Positions 23,819 through 32,557 of a stretch of DNA of 64,000 bases are shown here, piece after piece. This DNA comes from Nocardia sp. CDC159 (GTDB lineage Bacteria; Actinomycetota; Actinomycetes; Mycobacteriales; Mycobacteriaceae). The translations under genes and the position numbers were made by a program. Below the pieces are notes generated by a model that did not search any database, was not told where the DNA came from, and saw only the letters and a list, made by a program, of their open reading frames with translations. The stretch spans positions 465,689 through 529,688 of the forward strand of contig NZ_JAMRXH010000004.1 of NCBI RefSeq assembly GCF_023740735.1, in the 5' to 3' direction. How positions within the stretch are numbered: position 1 is the first letter of the stretch; each line of letters starts with the position of its first letter.

Positions 23819-24280
23819 ATGATGACCACCGACTCCGATCGGGCCGGGCTGGACGCGCGGCGGCGACGCGAACGCATGACCGTGCTGGAGAGTTTCGAGC
23901 GGCAGTCGGCGCGCGATCTCGACGGGTACCTCGCCACCCTCACCGACGACGCGCGCATTCTGCTGCCCTGGCAGCCGCCGGGATTCCCACGGGAGTTGGT
24001 CGGGCACGAGGAGATCGGCGCCGCCTTCACCGCGCTCGACATGTACGGCCGCCACACTCTCGAGGTCACCTCGATGCGGCCGTTCCTCGATCCGGGACGG
24101 TGGCTGGTGGAGGTCGACGCGGGCGATGCCGCGGCCGAGGCCGACGCTTCCTATGCCGATCACATGGTCGTGCTGATCCGGATGCGGGAGGGCAAGATCG
24201 CCGACGTGGTCAGCTACCACAACCCGCTGACGACGATCACGGCCATGCGCAAGGCGCTGCCCGTGCCGGGTCGCTGCTGA
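23819..24280 (+). CDS. SnoaL-like / NTF2-fold protein
   Basis: The 153-residue protein has the SnoaL/NTF2 cone fold: an N-terminal helix (ARRRRERMTVLESFERQSARDLDGY), LATLTDDARILLPWQPPGFPRELVGHEEIGAAF, and sheet strands ending MREGKIADVVSYHNPLTTI. Members are ketosteroid-isomerase-like or polyketide cyclase-like enzymes or ligand binders; the residues here do not identify a reaction. AAGGAG lies seven bases before the ATG. Being divergent from a GlxA-type regulator, it is probably induced by the same unknown metabolite. It converges on the PhzF gene with three bases between the stops. Confidence 0.8.
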   Translation: MMTTDSDRAGLDARRRRERMTVLESFERQSARDLDGYLATLTDDARILLPWQPPGFPRELVGHEEIGAAFTALDMYGRHTLEVTSMRPFLDPGRWLVEVDAGDAAAEADASYADHMVVLIRMREGKIADVVSYHNPLTTITAMRKALPVPGRC

Positions 24281-24283
24281 GCG

Positions 24284-24979
24284 CTAGATGATCACCGGAT
24301 AGTCGGGCACGACCCGCCCGCCGAGCCGGACCCAGCCGTCGGAATCCCATTCGGTGAAGATCTGCGAGCCGCGGCCCTGGGTGATGATCAGGCCGCGGCG
24401 CAGCAGGCCGGTGATGGCGACCGCCGCGGCGCCGGTGGCCTCGTCCTCGGCAATGCCCATGGCGGGGGCGAACATTCGCGAACGGATACTGCCGCGCTGC
24501 TCGTCGATCCAGGCCCACACATAGTGCTGACCCTCCGGAAAATCGACCGGTTGCAGGGTGAGTAGATCGTCGAGGCTCGCGAATTGGGCAACGGTGAAAT
24601 TGGGTGTCCACTCGGCGCGGGCGCGGATCCAGGTCAGCCCGTTGGCCTGCGCCTCGACCTCGACCGGCCCCGCGGGCACCTCGATGACCTTGACCGGATG
24701 TCCGATGCTGGACAGCCACCAGGCCGCCCCGACGGACGGATGCCCAGCGAAGGGTAACTCCTTGGTGGGGGTGTAGATCCGCATCCGGGTGCGCCCGTCG
24801 GCGGGCTTGTCCACCACGATCGTCTCGCTGTACCCCGCGCGCGCCGCCAGCGCCTGATGATCGGCGCCGACCACCTCGTCGGCCCGGGCGATGCCCAGCG
24901 GGTTGCCGAACCGCCCCGCCGCATCGGTGAAGACCCGGACCACCTCGATCTGCGTGCTGTCGCTCTCGGCTGCGCCCAT
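24284..24979 (-). CDS. PhzF-family isomerase/epimerase-like protein
   Basis: The 231-residue protein has the PhzF/diaminopimelate-epimerase fold with VVRVFTDAAGRFGNPLGI at the N-terminus, the general acid/base glutamate in GYSETIVV (PhzF Glu45 position), TPTKELPFAGHPSVGAAW and the C-terminal EDEATGAAA loop. It is somewhat shorter than typical family members (about 260-290). No phenazine genes surround it; PhzF-like proteins are common housekeeping isomerases of unknown substrate. The ATG at 24979 is preferred over an open frame 31 codons longer that reads through the ahpD terminator. Confidence 0.82.
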   Translation of the reverse strand: MGAAESDSTQIEVVRVFTDAAGRFGNPLGIARADEVVGADHQALAARAGYSETIVVDKPADGRTRMRIYTPTKELPFAGHPSVGAAWWLSSIGHPVKVIEVPAGPVEVEAQANGLTWIRARAEWTPNFTVAQFASLDDLLTLQPVDFPEGQHYVWAWIDEQRGSIRSRMFAPAMGIAEDEATGAAAVAITGLLRRGLIITQGRGSQIFTEWDSDGWVRLGGRVVPDYPVII

Positions 24980-25036
24980 GATCGCAGCGTACCGCCGGGT
25001 ACCGACGCATCCGGCCGTGCCGGACGCGGACACGAA

Positions 25037-25073
25037 AATGCCGTGTCCCGGAAGGACTCCGGGACACGGCATT
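25037..25073 (-). terminator. Intrinsic terminator of ahpC-ahpD
   Basis: AATGCCGTGTCCCGGA pairs perfectly with TCCGGGACACGGCATT (16 bp) around a 5-base loop, 9 bases after the ahpD stop. On the minus strand it is followed by TTTT-like sequence (CATTTTCG), making it the clearest factor-independent terminator in the window. Confidence 0.9.
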
Positions 25074-25081
25074 CGGTCGAA

Positions 25082-25621
25082 TCAGACGTTCGCCGCGGCG
25101 AGAGCCTCGGTGGCCTGCACGGCCTGACCGACACCCGCGACGATCGCGGCCACCCGCAGCGCCTCGAAGATCACCTCACGCGAGACACCGGCCTCGCGCA
25201 GCGTGTGCTCGTGCGCCTCCAGGCAGTGCTGGCAGCCGTTGATGGACGACACCGCGAACGACCACAGCTCGAAGTCGGCCTTGTCGACCCCCGGGTTGCC
25301 GATGATCTGCATGCGCAGCCCGGCCCGCAGGTCGTCGTAGCGGCCGCCCAGAAACGCCTTACCCCGATAGAACACGTTGTTCATGCCCATGATCGAGGCG
25401 GCGCCGAGGGCGGCGTTGTACGCCTCGGCCGACAGCGTGTCGGCCGCCTCCTCGGCGATCTCGCGCAGTGTGGCGGCCGAACGGGTGGCCGCCGCCGACG
25501 CGAGCAGGGTGCCCCACAGCTGCTGTTCGTTCAGCACGGTCGACCGCGCGATGGACGACAGGTTGAGCTTGAGGTCCTTGGCGTACTCGGGTAGCGAGTT
25601 CTTGAGGTTCTCTACTGACAC
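25082..25621 (-). CDS. ahpD: AhpD, alkylhydroperoxidase / AhpC reductant
   Basis: The 179-residue protein matches AhpD of M. tuberculosis in length. The active site is [21 protein letters not shown], with the Cys-x-x-Cys pair and the catalytic His and Glu of the proton relay. AhpD transfers electrons from lipoamide (via dihydrolipoamide succinyltransferase and lipoamide dehydrogenase) to AhpC and has weak peroxidase activity itself. It follows ahpC by 15 bp and is clearly cotranscribed; a terminator sits right after it. Confidence 0.97.
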   Translation of the reverse strand: MSVENLKNSLPEYAKDLKLNLSSIARSTVLNEQQLWGTLLASAAATRSAATLREIAEEAADTLSAEAYNAALGAASIMGMNNVFYRGKAFLGGRYDDLRAGLRMQIIGNPGVDKADFELWSFAVSSINGCQHCLEAHEHTLREAGVSREVIFEALRVAAIVAGVGQAVQATEALAAANV

Positions 25622-25636
25622 TTGGTGACTCCTCGA

Positions 25637-26224
25637 TCAGACGCTGGCGGCCAGGAGCTCACCCGCGTCGATGGTCGGGTCGCCCTTCTTCCAGTTGCAC
25701 GCGCACAGCTCGTCGGACTGCAGCGCGTCCAGCACGCGCAGCACCTCGTCGACGTTGCGGCCGACCGAACCGGCGGTCACCGACACGAACTGGATCTCGT
25801 TGTTCGGGTCGACGATGAAGGTCGCGCGGTCCGCCACACCCTCGGCGTTGAGAACGCCGGTGGCCGCGGACAGTTCGCGCTTGAGGTCCGACAGCATCGG
25901 GAAGGGCAGGGTCTTGAGGTCCTCGTGCTGAGCCCGCCACTGGAAGTGGACGAACTCGTTGTCGACCGACACACCCAGCACCTGGGCGTCGCGGTCGGCG
26001 AACTCGTCGTTCAGCTTGCCGAACGCCGCGATCTCGGTCGGGCAGACGAAGGTGAAGTCCTTCGGCCAGAAGAAGACGATGCGCCACTTGCCGGCGTGGT
26101 CGTCGCTCGAGATCTGGGTGAAGTAATCGTCGGGCTGCTGCGCATTCACCTTCGACAGGTCACCGCCGATGACCGCCTTGAGGTTGTAGGCGGGGAACTG
26201 GTCGCCGATGGTCAGCAGAGCCAT
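25637..26224 (-). CDS. ahpC: AhpC, alkyl hydroperoxide reductase peroxiredoxin
   Basis: The 195-residue 2-Cys peroxiredoxin has the peroxidatic cysteine Cys61 in DFTFVCPTEIAAFGKL and a C-terminal ELCACNWKKGD with the two resolving cysteines known from mycobacterial AhpC. It reduces organic peroxides and peroxynitrite in the cytosol. It is first in the ahpC-ahpD operon, with GAAGGAG ahead, and is divergent from oxyR across about 107 bp containing a long dyad, the expected OxyR-controlled arrangement. Confidence 0.98.
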   Translation of the reverse strand: MALLTIGDQFPAYNLKAVIGGDLSKVNAQQPDDYFTQISSDDHAGKWRIVFFWPKDFTFVCPTEIAAFGKLNDEFADRDAQVLGVSVDNEFVHFQWRAQHEDLKTLPFPMLSDLKRELSAATGVLNAEGVADRATFIVDPNNEIQFVSVTAGSVGRNVDEVLRVLDALQSDELCACNWKKGDPTIDAGELLAASV

Positions 26225-26305
26225 GCTTTCTCCTTCTTCGTTGTCGGGATTGCCGTGCGAAGTGTTCAGGTGTGATCTTGCCCAAACGGAAGTAAAAGGT
26301 AAAGG

Positions 26306-26342
26306 TGATCAGTCGCACTACACTGATAGGTGTGACTGATCA
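26306..26342. promoter_or_regulatory. OxyR-type operator dyad overlapping the oxyR start
   Basis: TGATCAGTCGCAC (26306-26318) and GTGTGACTGATCA (26330-26342) are inverted repeats with one mismatch in 13 and an 11-base spacer, the geometry of LysR-family sites. The spacer holds TACACT (26319-26324), a good -10 element, placing transcription start at about 26331-26332, the oxyR GTG. So binding would cover the oxyR promoter and start codon, and lie about 80-118 bases upstream of ahpC. Confidence 0.72.
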
Positions 26343-27240
26343 GACTTATCAGCCCACCCTGTCACAGCTGCGTGCGTTCGTGGCGATTGCCGAATATCGG
26401 CATTTCGGCACCGCGGCCGCGCGGCTGAATGTGAGCCAACCAACGTTATCGCAGGCCCTGGCATCATTGGAAAACGGACTGGGGCTGCAACTGATCGAGC
26501 GCAGCACCCGCCGCGTCCTGGTCACGGCCGCGGGCAAGCGGCTGCTGCCGCAGGCGATGGCGACCCTCGAGGCCGCCGACCGCTTCGTCGCCTCGGCGGC
26601 GGGTGACGGGCTGGGCGGCACCCTGCGCCTGGGCATCATCCCGACGGTCGCGCCGTACGTGCTGCCGGGTCTGCTGCCCGAATTGCGCGCGCAACTGCCG
26701 ACCCTGGTGCCGCATGTCATCGAGGACCAGACCGCGCGGCTGCTGGACGGCCTGCGCACCGGCGTGCTCGACGTGGCGCTGCTGGCCCTGCCCGCCGAGG
26801 CAACCGGCATGCTCGAGATTCCGCTCTACACCGAGGAGTTCGTACTGGTCACCCCGCGCGGGCACGAACTGGCCGGGCGCACCGGCGTGGCCCCGGAGGC
26901 GCTGGATCGGCTGCCGCTGTTGCTGCTGGACGAGGGGCACTGCCTGCGCGATCAGACCCTCGAGCTGTGCCGGGCGCGCGAGGTGCGGCCCGGACCGGTC
27001 GGCGACACCCGCGCGGCCTCGCTGGCGACCGTGGTGCAGTGCGTGGCGGGCGGTCTGGGCGTGACGCTCATCCCGGAGATGGCGGTCCCGGCCGAAACCG
27101 CCCGGGGCACGCTGGAGATCGCCCGCTTCGCCGCACCCGCCCCCGGCCGGACGCTGGGCCTGGTCTTTCGCGGTTCGACCGCGCGCATCGAGGATTATGA
27201 ACGCCTCGCCGAGATCATCCGCGCGCAGCGGCCGCGGTGA
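26332..27240 (+). CDS. oxyR: OxyR, hydrogen peroxide-sensing LysR-family regulator
   Basis: The 302-residue LysR-type regulator starts [20 protein letters not shown] like mycobacterial OxyR, with a winged helix-turn-helix (about 5-62, [22 protein letters not shown]) and a substrate-binding-like effector domain (about 90-300). Two cysteines in the [15 protein letters not shown] segment match the redox pair of OxyR, whose disulfide activates ahpC. The gene is intact, unlike the damaged oxyR of M. tuberculosis. I use the GTG at 26332, matching homologous N-termini and a promoter that would make a leaderless mRNA; GTG at 26305 is the alternative. It is divergent from ahpC-ahpD. Confidence 0.93.
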   Translation: MTDQTYQPTLSQLRAFVAIAEYRHFGTAAARLNVSQPTLSQALASLENGLGLQLIERSTRRVLVTAAGKRLLPQAMATLEAADRFVASAAGDGLGGTLRLGIIPTVAPYVLPGLLPELRAQLPTLVPHVIEDQTARLLDGLRTGVLDVALLALPAEATGMLEIPLYTEEFVLVTPRGHELAGRTGVAPEALDRLPLLLLDEGHCLRDQTLELCRAREVRPGPVGDTRAASLATVVQCVAGGLGVTLIPEMAVPAETARGTLEIARFAAPAPGRTLGLVFRGSTARIEDYERLAEIIRAQRPR

Positions 27241-27307
27241 ACCGCCTCGGCTCCGCTTCGCGCGCACCGCGATTGACCGGTAGGTGAGGGTCTGACACGC
27301 TCGGGCC

Positions 27308-28102
27308 GTGCGGATTCATCATCTCAACTGCGGCAGCATGGCCATGGGGACGATCGCTCACTGTCTGCTCATCGAGACCAGGTCCGGGCTGGTACTGGTC
27401 GACACCGGCTACGGGCTCGACTGTGTGCGCGATCCCGGGAAGCTGCTCGGCCCGAGCCGCTTCCTGGTCGGCGCCCGTCCGGCCGAGCACGAGACCGCCG
27501 TCCGCCAGATTCAGGGCCTGGGGTACGACCCCGCCGACGTGCGCCACATCGTTCTCACCCATCTCGACTTCGACCACGCCGGTGGGCTTTCCGACTTTCC
27601 CGACGCGGTGGTGCACGTGCACGGGCCGGAGTTCCGGGCGGCGACCGCGAGCCGCACGTTCTCCGAACGCATCCGCTACCGCGCCGTGGAGTGGGCGCAC
27701 GGGCCGAAGTGGATGGTGAACGAGATCGATGGCGGGGAACAGTGGTTCGGGTTCCGCGCCGTGCGCGACCTACCGGGGTTGCCGCCGGAGATCCTGGTGA
27801 TTCCGCTGCACGGACATACCCGCGGCCATGTCGGCGTCGCGGTGGACACCGGTTCGGGTTGGCTGCTGCACGCCGGGGACGCCTTCTTCACGGCGAGTGA
27901 GGTCGATCCGGTGCAACCGCATACGCCGTGGAAATGGCGGCTGTACGAACTGAGCGCGATCTCGCTGGGGCTGTACCGGGAGAATCGGCGACGGCTGGTC
28001 GAACTGAACCGCGAGCACGGCGGCGAGATTACGATCTTCTGCTCGCACGACGCGCAGGCCTTCGCGCGGATGACGGGGGCGGCGGTGCGTCCGGCTCGCT
28101 GA
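27308..28102 (+). CDS. MBL-fold metallohydrolase (AHL lactonase-like)
   Basis: The 264-residue protein has the metallo-beta-lactamase fold with the HxDxDH motif at His85-His90 (THLDFDHAGG), the second-metal histidine in PLHGHTRGHVGV, GWLLHAGDAFF supplying the bridging aspartate, and FCSHDAQ near the C-terminus for the last histidine. The start (IHHLNCGSM, then IAHCLLIET) is that of the N-acyl homoserine lactonase-like group, which includes lactonases and other ester hydrolases. It is located 67 bp after oxyR but has no stated link to peroxide stress. It starts at GTG; the real substrate is unknown. Confidence 0.88.
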   Translation: MRIHHLNCGSMAMGTIAHCLLIETRSGLVLVDTGYGLDCVRDPGKLLGPSRFLVGARPAEHETAVRQIQGLGYDPADVRHIVLTHLDFDHAGGLSDFPDAVVHVHGPEFRAATASRTFSERIRYRAVEWAHGPKWMVNEIDGGEQWFGFRAVRDLPGLPPEILVIPLHGHTRGHVGVAVDTGSGWLLHAGDAFFTASEVDPVQPHTPWKWRLYELSAISLGLYRENRRRLVELNREHGGEITIFCSHDAQAFARMTGAAVRPAR

Positions 28103-28212
28103 TCGGCAATCGGCCAGCACATCGAAGCCGTGCTCGCAGAGCTCGTCGGCCGCGAGCGTGACCGAGGTCACTCGCCTGTGTCTTCGGCCCTTCCGGACGA
28201 ATTGGGCAGAGT

Positions 28213-28226
28213 GGTCCCATGGGACC
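28213..28226. promoter_or_regulatory. Perfect 14-bp palindrome upstream of the GGCT-like gene
   Basis: GGTCCCATGGGACC is a perfect palindrome 70-83 bases upstream of the next gene's start, in the 193-bp gap after the MBL gene. It could be a dimeric repressor site; no partner regulator is adjacent, and it is short enough to occur by chance in GC-rich DNA. Confidence 0.35.
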
Positions 28227-28295
28227 GATGTGCATGATCGAATTCTCGACCGGTCGTTCGGCAACGATCCGGCGATCCCCGCGGCGGTGGTCGGC

Positions 28296-28733
28296 ATGAG
28301 CAGGCTGCCGGGCGTGGGCGAGCGGCTGTTCGTCTACGGCACCCTGCAGTTCGGCCCCGTGCTCGAGGAGTTGATCGGCCGCACGCCGGATTGCGAGGTC
28401 GCGGTGGTGCGCGACTGGCGGGTGGCCACGCTGCCCGGCCGGTTGTATCCGGGCCTGGTGGCCGCGCCCGGTCGGATGGCCGCGGGGCTGGTGCTCGAGG
28501 GCCTCACCCCGGCCGAATGGGAGGTCCTCGACGCGTTCGAGGACGAGGAGTACGAGCTGCGTGCCATCGAGGTGATCGGTCGCACCGATCCCGTGCCGAC
28601 CTACGTCTGGACCGCCGAGGTCGGCCGAAACGATTGGGTGCCAGAGGTTTTCGCGGCCGACCATCTGGACCGGTTCGTGGAGCGGTCCGCGCGCTGGCGG
28701 CGCGAGGCCGCCCATCGGACCGCCGGACAGTAG
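28296..28733 (+). CDS. Gamma-glutamylcyclotransferase-like (GGCT/AIG2) protein
   Basis: The 145-residue protein has the GGCT-like fold: ERLFVYGTLQFGPVL with the YGTL substrate-binding loop at about residues 13-16, RLYPGLVAAPG, and the catalytic-type glutamate in LDAFEDEEYELRAI. Family members release 5-oxoproline from gamma-glutamyl peptides or act on related amides; substrate unknown here. I chose the ATG at 28296, where similarity begins; the open frame continues 46 codons upstream through a palindrome and is probably not translated. Confidence 0.82.
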   Translation: MSRLPGVGERLFVYGTLQFGPVLEELIGRTPDCEVAVVRDWRVATLPGRLYPGLVAAPGRMAAGLVLEGLTPAEWEVLDAFEDEEYELRAIEVIGRTDPVPTYVWTAEVGRNDWVPEVFAADHLDRFVERSARWRREAAHRTAGQ

Positions 28734-28762
28734 TCCGGACCACAGCCCGGGCGATTCTACGC

Positions 28763-28778
28763 CGATCTCCGGAGATCG
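28763..28778. promoter_or_regulatory. Perfect 16-bp palindrome between the GGCT-like gene and the oxidoreductase gene
   Basis: CGATCTCCGGAGATCG is a perfect 16-bp palindrome 30 bases after the GGCT-like stop. As RNA it gives only a short stem without a loop, so a DNA operator is more likely than a terminator. Confidence 0.4.
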
Positions 28779-28827
28779 TGTCACGGGTCACACTCTGCAC
28801 AGCCCGTGCCCACTTCGAAAGTGTCTG

Positions 28828-28846
28828 ATTGCGCACACTGCGCAAT
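28828..28846. promoter_or_regulatory. Operator-like dyad upstream of the oxidoreductase gene
   Basis: ATTGCGCA-CAC-TGCGCAAT is a perfect 8-3-8 inverted repeat about 107-125 bases upstream of the start codon, in a locally AT-richer patch. Size and spacing suit a dimeric repressor or Lrp-like activator. It probably controls the large ferredoxin oxidoreductase gene. Confidence 0.55.
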
Positions 28847-28952
28847 TTCTGATCCATCTGTTGTTCATTCAGCGTCATGCGGACAGGATGACGGCGACGA
28901 ATGCTCAACTTCGAGAGGCGTCCACAAGGCGCCGAACGGACGGGTGGAACTG

Positions 28953-31900
28953 ATGACCGAGCTCGCCGACCGCGAACTGCTCCCAGCGCCGTACGACCTC
29001 GCCGACCGCTATCGGGTCGGCGGCGGCACCGTCGTGCTGACCGGTGTCCAGGCCATCGCGCGCCAGCTGGTGGAACAGCATGTGCGCGATCTGCGGGCCG
29101 GAAGACGGGTGGGCACCTTCGTCTCCGGCTATCAGGGTTCGCCGCTCGGCGGTGTCGACCGGATGCTCGCGGGCATGCCGGAAGTGCTGTCCGAGCACGA
29201 TATTCGCTTCGTCCCGGGCCTGAACGAGGAATTGGCCGCCACCGCGGTGTGGGGCAGTCAGGGTGAATTGCCCGACGGCGCCGCCCTCACCCACGACGGC
29301 GTGGTGGGCGTCTGGTACGGCAAGGGGCCGGGCCTGGATCGCTCCACCGACGCCCTGCGGCACGCGAACATGTACGGCGCCAACCCCAATGGCGGCGTGC
29401 TGCTGCTGGTCGGCGACGATCCGGCGTCGAAGTCCTCCACGGTTCCGGCCGTCTCGGAGCGCTCCCTGGCCGCGATGAACATCCCGGTGTTGTTCCCGCG
29501 CAATGCCCGCGAGATCATCACCATGGGCCTGCACGGCGTGGCGCTCTCGCGGGTGTCCGGCTGCTTGGTGGCGCTGAAGATCGTGGCCGATGTGGCCGAC
29601 GGCGCGTGGACGGTCGACGGATCGGTCGGCGACATCGATATCGTCGTGCCCGAGATCCAGTGGGAGGGCAGGCCGTTCACCTATCGCCAACGCCCGATGG
29701 CCGCCCCGACCGACAGCGTGATCGCCGAGGCCGATCTGTACGGTCCGCGCTGGGAACTGGTCAAGGCCTACAGCACACTCAACGATCTGGACGTCATCGA
29801 GATCGATCCGCCGCACGCGCGCATCGGGATCGCCGCCACCGGAACAACTTTCGATGCCGTCCGACAGGCCCTGATCGATCTGGGCGTGGACGACGAGGCA
29901 CTGCACCGCGCGGGCGTGCGGCTGCTGCGTATCGGCATGCCGTTCCCGGTGGCGCCGCAGCGGGTGCTCGAATTCGCCCGGGGCCTGGAGCGTTTGATCG
30001 TGGTCGAGGACAAGACCGCCTTCATCGAGACCCAGATCCGCGAGATCCTCTACGGCACCCCCGACGCGCCGCAGATCGTCGGCAAGCGCGACGGCCAGGG
30101 CCGTCCGCTGTTCGATCAGGACGGCGAGTTGACCGCCGGGCGGATCGCCAAGCCGCTGCGTCGCGTGCTCGACGGGCACCTCGAGATGAAACGTCCCCTG
30201 CCGCAACCGCTCTCACTGGCCGTGCTGCCGAGCAAGCGCGCCGCCTACTTCTGCAGCGGCTGCCCGCACAACCGCTCCACCGCGGTACCGGAGGGCTCGC
30301 TGGCCGGGGGCGGTATCGGCTGCCACACCATGGTCACCATGTCCGGCCGCGACGACTCCAAGGTGCTGGGCCTGACCCAGATGGGCGGTGAGGGCGCGCA
30401 GTGGATCGGATTGGCGCCGTTCACCGAGGTGCCCCACCTGTTCCAGAACATCGGCGACGGCACGTATTTCCACTCCGGTCAGCTGGCGGTGCAGGCGTGC
30501 ATCGCGGCCGGGGTGAACATCACCTACAAGCTGCTCTACAACGACGTCGTCGCGATGACCGGCGCGCAGGACGCGGAGGGCGCGCTGGCCGTGCCGAGGC
30601 TGACCCACAAGCTCGCGATCGAGGGCGTCAAGCAGATCATCGTCTGCGCCGACGAGCCGAAGAAGTACCGCAAGCGCGACCTCGCCCCGGGAACCCTGCT
30701 GTGGCACCGGGATCGGCTCGACGAGGCGCAGCGCGCGCTGCGCGAGATTCCGGGGGTGACCGTGTTGATCTACGATCAGCACTGCGCCGCCGACGCCCGC
30801 CGTCAGCGCAAGCGCGGCACGCTGCCCACCCGCAACACCCGCGTGGTCATCAACGAGGCGGTGTGCGAGGGCTGTGGCGACTGCGGGGTGAAGAGCAACT
30901 GCCTGTCGGTGCAGCCGGTGGAGACCGAATTCGGCCGCAAGACCCGCATCGATCAGACCTCCTGCAATACCGACTACAGCTGCCTGGACGGCGACTGCCC
31001 GTCGTTCGTCACCGTGGAGCTGCCCGATCCGGCGAAGGCCAAGGCCCGCAAGCGAACCCGGCCCGAACCGCCCGCGCTGCCCGACCTCGAGCTCGCCGCC
31101 CCGACCACCACCCAGAACGTCTTCCTGGCGGGTATCGGCGGCACCGGCATCGTGACGGTCAACCAGGTGCTGGCGACCGCGGCCATGCGCGCGGGCTACG
31201 AGGTGGCCAGCCTGGATCAGATCGGGCTGAGCCAGAAGGCCGGTCCGGTGGTCTCGCATCTGCGTTTCGCCCCGGGGGAATTGGAGCCGTCCAACCGGCT
31301 GACCCCGGCCAGTGCCGACTGCATTGTGGCCTTCGACCTGCTCGCCGCGACCGACAACAAGAACCTGGCCTACGGATCGAAGCAGACCACGCTGTCGGTG
31401 GCCTCGACCAGCAAGACCCCCACGGGGGAGATGGTCTACGACAAGTCGGTGACCTATCCGGAGACCGCACTGCTGCTTTCGCGGCTGGAGAACGTCTCGC
31501 GCACGGTGCACTCCTTCGACGCGCTGGCCGCCGCCGAGGAGCTGTTCGGCAACACCACCGCCGCCAACTTCCTGCTGGTCGGCGCGGCCTATCAGCTGGG
31601 CGGACTGCGCCTGCCCGCCGCCGCGATCGAGGAGGCCATCGAGATCAACGGCGTGGCCGTCGCGGCGAATATCGCGGCGTTCCGCTGGGGTCGGGCCGCG
31701 GTCGCGCGGCCGGCGGAATTCGCGGCCGCCACTACGCGCCCGCAGCCCGAGCGCACCGAGATCGCGGTCCCCGCAGACCTTTTCGACGGCCTCACCGCCA
31801 CCGGGGAGACCAGGAGACTGGTCGAGCTGCGCGCGGTGGAGCTGATCGGCTTCCAGGGGGCGCGGGTGGCCCGCGAGTACGTCGCCACCGTGCAGCGCAT

Positions 31901-32426
31901 CTGGGCGGCCCAGCGGGCGGTCACCGACCGCACCGAATTCAGCGAGCAGGTCGCGCGCGGACTGTACAAGTTCACCGCCTACAAGGACGAGTACGAGGTA
32001 GCGCGGCGGCTGGTCGATCCGGCCTTCCTGGAGGAGGTTTCGGCCCAGGTGCCCGAGGGGGCGAACCTGACCTACAAGCTGCACCCGCCGATCCTGCGCG
32101 CGCTGGGTCGCAAGAAGAAGATCGGCTTCGGCCCGCGCGGCCACGTCGCACTGAAGGTGCTGGCCAAGGGTAAGCGACTGCGCGGCACCAAGTTCGACCC
32201 GTTCGGCTATATGCACGTGCGCAAGGTCGAGCGCGCCCTGCTCGCCCACTACACCGACATGGTCACCGCCCTGGCCGACACCCTGGCCACCGACTACAAC
32301 CGCGCCGTGCGGGCCGCGGCGCTGGCCGATGTGGTCCGCGGCTACGAGGACGTCAAGCTCGCCTCGGTCGAGACCTACCGAAACAGCCTGCGGGAGCTCG
32401 GGATCGAGCCGCCGGCGCTGCCGTGA
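28953..32426 (+). CDS. Single-chain indolepyruvate ferredoxin oxidoreductase
   Basis: The 1157-residue enzyme oxidatively decarboxylates aromatic 2-oxoacids (indolepyruvate, phenylpyruvate) to acyl-CoA with reduction of ferredoxin. The order is a pyrimidine-binding PFOR-like domain (about 15-430), a TPP-binding domain (about 440-620, with NIGDGTYFHSGQL and the later LLYNDVVAMTG giving the GDG-N site), a ferredoxin-like Fe-S region (CEGCGDCGVKSNC at about 637-649 and a second set ending SCLDGDC at about 676-682), and a gamma-type domain (about 720-900, AGIGGTGIVTVNQVLATAA). It fuses what archaea encode as IorA and IorB. The ATG at 28953 is chosen because similarity starts at once and GGTGGA precedes it. 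Operator-like dyads lie upstream. It probably serves aromatic amino acid catabolism. Confidence 0.92.
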   Translation: MTELADRELLPAPYDLADRYRVGGGTVVLTGVQAIARQLVEQHVRDLRAGRRVGTFVSGYQGSPLGGVDRMLAGMPEVLSEHDIRFVPGLNEELAATAVWGSQGELPDGAALTHDGVVGVWYGKGPGLDRSTDALRHANMYGANPNGGVLLLVGDDPASKSSTVPAVSERSLAAMNIPVLFPRNAREIITMGLHGVALSRVSGCLVALKIVADVADGAWTVDGSVGDIDIVVPEIQWEGRPFTYRQRPMAAPTDSVIAEADLYGPRWELVKAYSTLNDLDVIEIDPPHARIGIAATGTTFDAVRQALIDLGVDDEALHRAGVRLLRIGMPFPVAPQRVLEFARGLERLIVVEDKTAFIETQIREILYGTPDAPQIVGKRDGQGRPLFDQDGELTAGRIAKPLRRVLDGHLEMKRPLPQPLSLAVLPSKRAAYFCSGCPHNRSTAVPEGSLAGGGIGCHTMVTMSGRDDSKVLGLTQMGGEGAQWIGLAPFTEVPHLFQNIGDGTYFHSGQLAVQACIAAGVNITYKLLYNDVVAMTGAQDAEGALAVPRLTHKLAIEGVKQIIVCADEPKKYRKRDLAPGTLLWHRDRLDEAQRALREIPGVTVLIYDQHCAADARRQRKRGTLPTRNTRVVINEAVCEGCGDCGVKSNCLSVQPVETEFGRKTRIDQTSCNTDYSCLDGDCPSFVTVELPDPAKAKARKRTRPEPPALPDLELAAPTTTQNVFLAGIGGTGIVTVNQVLATAAMRAGYEVASLDQIGLSQKAGPVVSHLRFAPGELEPSNRLTPASADCIVAFDLLAATDNKNLAYGSKQTTLSVASTSKTPTGEMVYDKSVTYPETALLLSRLENVSRTVHSFDALAAAEELFGNTTAANFLLVGAAYQLGGLRLPAAAIEEAIEINGVAVAANIAAFRWGRAAVARPAEFAAATTRPQPERTEIAVPADLFDGLTATGETRRLVELRAVELIGFQGARVAREYVATVQRIWAAQRAVTDRTEFSEQVARGLYKFTAYKDEYEVARRLVDPAFLEEVSAQVPEGANLTYKLHPPILRALGRKKKIGFGPRGHVALKVLAKGKRLRGTKFDPFGYMHVRKVERALLAHYTDMVTALADTLATDYNRAVRAAALADVVRGYEDVKLASVETYRNSLRELGIEPPALP

Positions 32427-32473
32427 ACCAGCGGGCGGTGCGGTTCATATGAGGGGCCGCACCGCCCACCCGC

Positions 32474-32535
32474 CTGAGCGCGGGACGGGACCCGTTACGA
32501 CCCGCAGACCGTAGCGGTTCCCGTCCCGCGCTCAG
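32474..32535. terminator. 26-bp stem hairpin after the oxidoreductase gene
   Basis: Positions 32474-32499 pair with 32510-32535, 26 bp with two mismatches and a 10-base loop, followed on the plus strand by TCGTTTTCG. It lies 48 bases after the stop and serves the plus-strand gene, and possibly both convergent genes. Confidence 0.85.
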
Positions 32536-32557
32536 TCGTTTTCGCGCCCCGATGCGG

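Noticed and set aside
24284..24979. A phenazine biosynthesis cluster suggested by the PhzF-like gene
   Set aside because: No other phz genes nearby; PhzF-like proteins are common in genomes without phenazines.
27770..28297. Minus-strand frame across the gap after the MBL gene
   Set aside because: A short stretch near 28110-28180 looked protein-like, but the frame has no ribosome binding site or family motif and mostly overlaps the MBL gene.
30213..32249. Minus-strand 678-codon frame antisense to the ferredoxin oxidoreductase
   Set aside because: Shadow of a real gene with complete TPP and Fe-S motifs on the plus strand.
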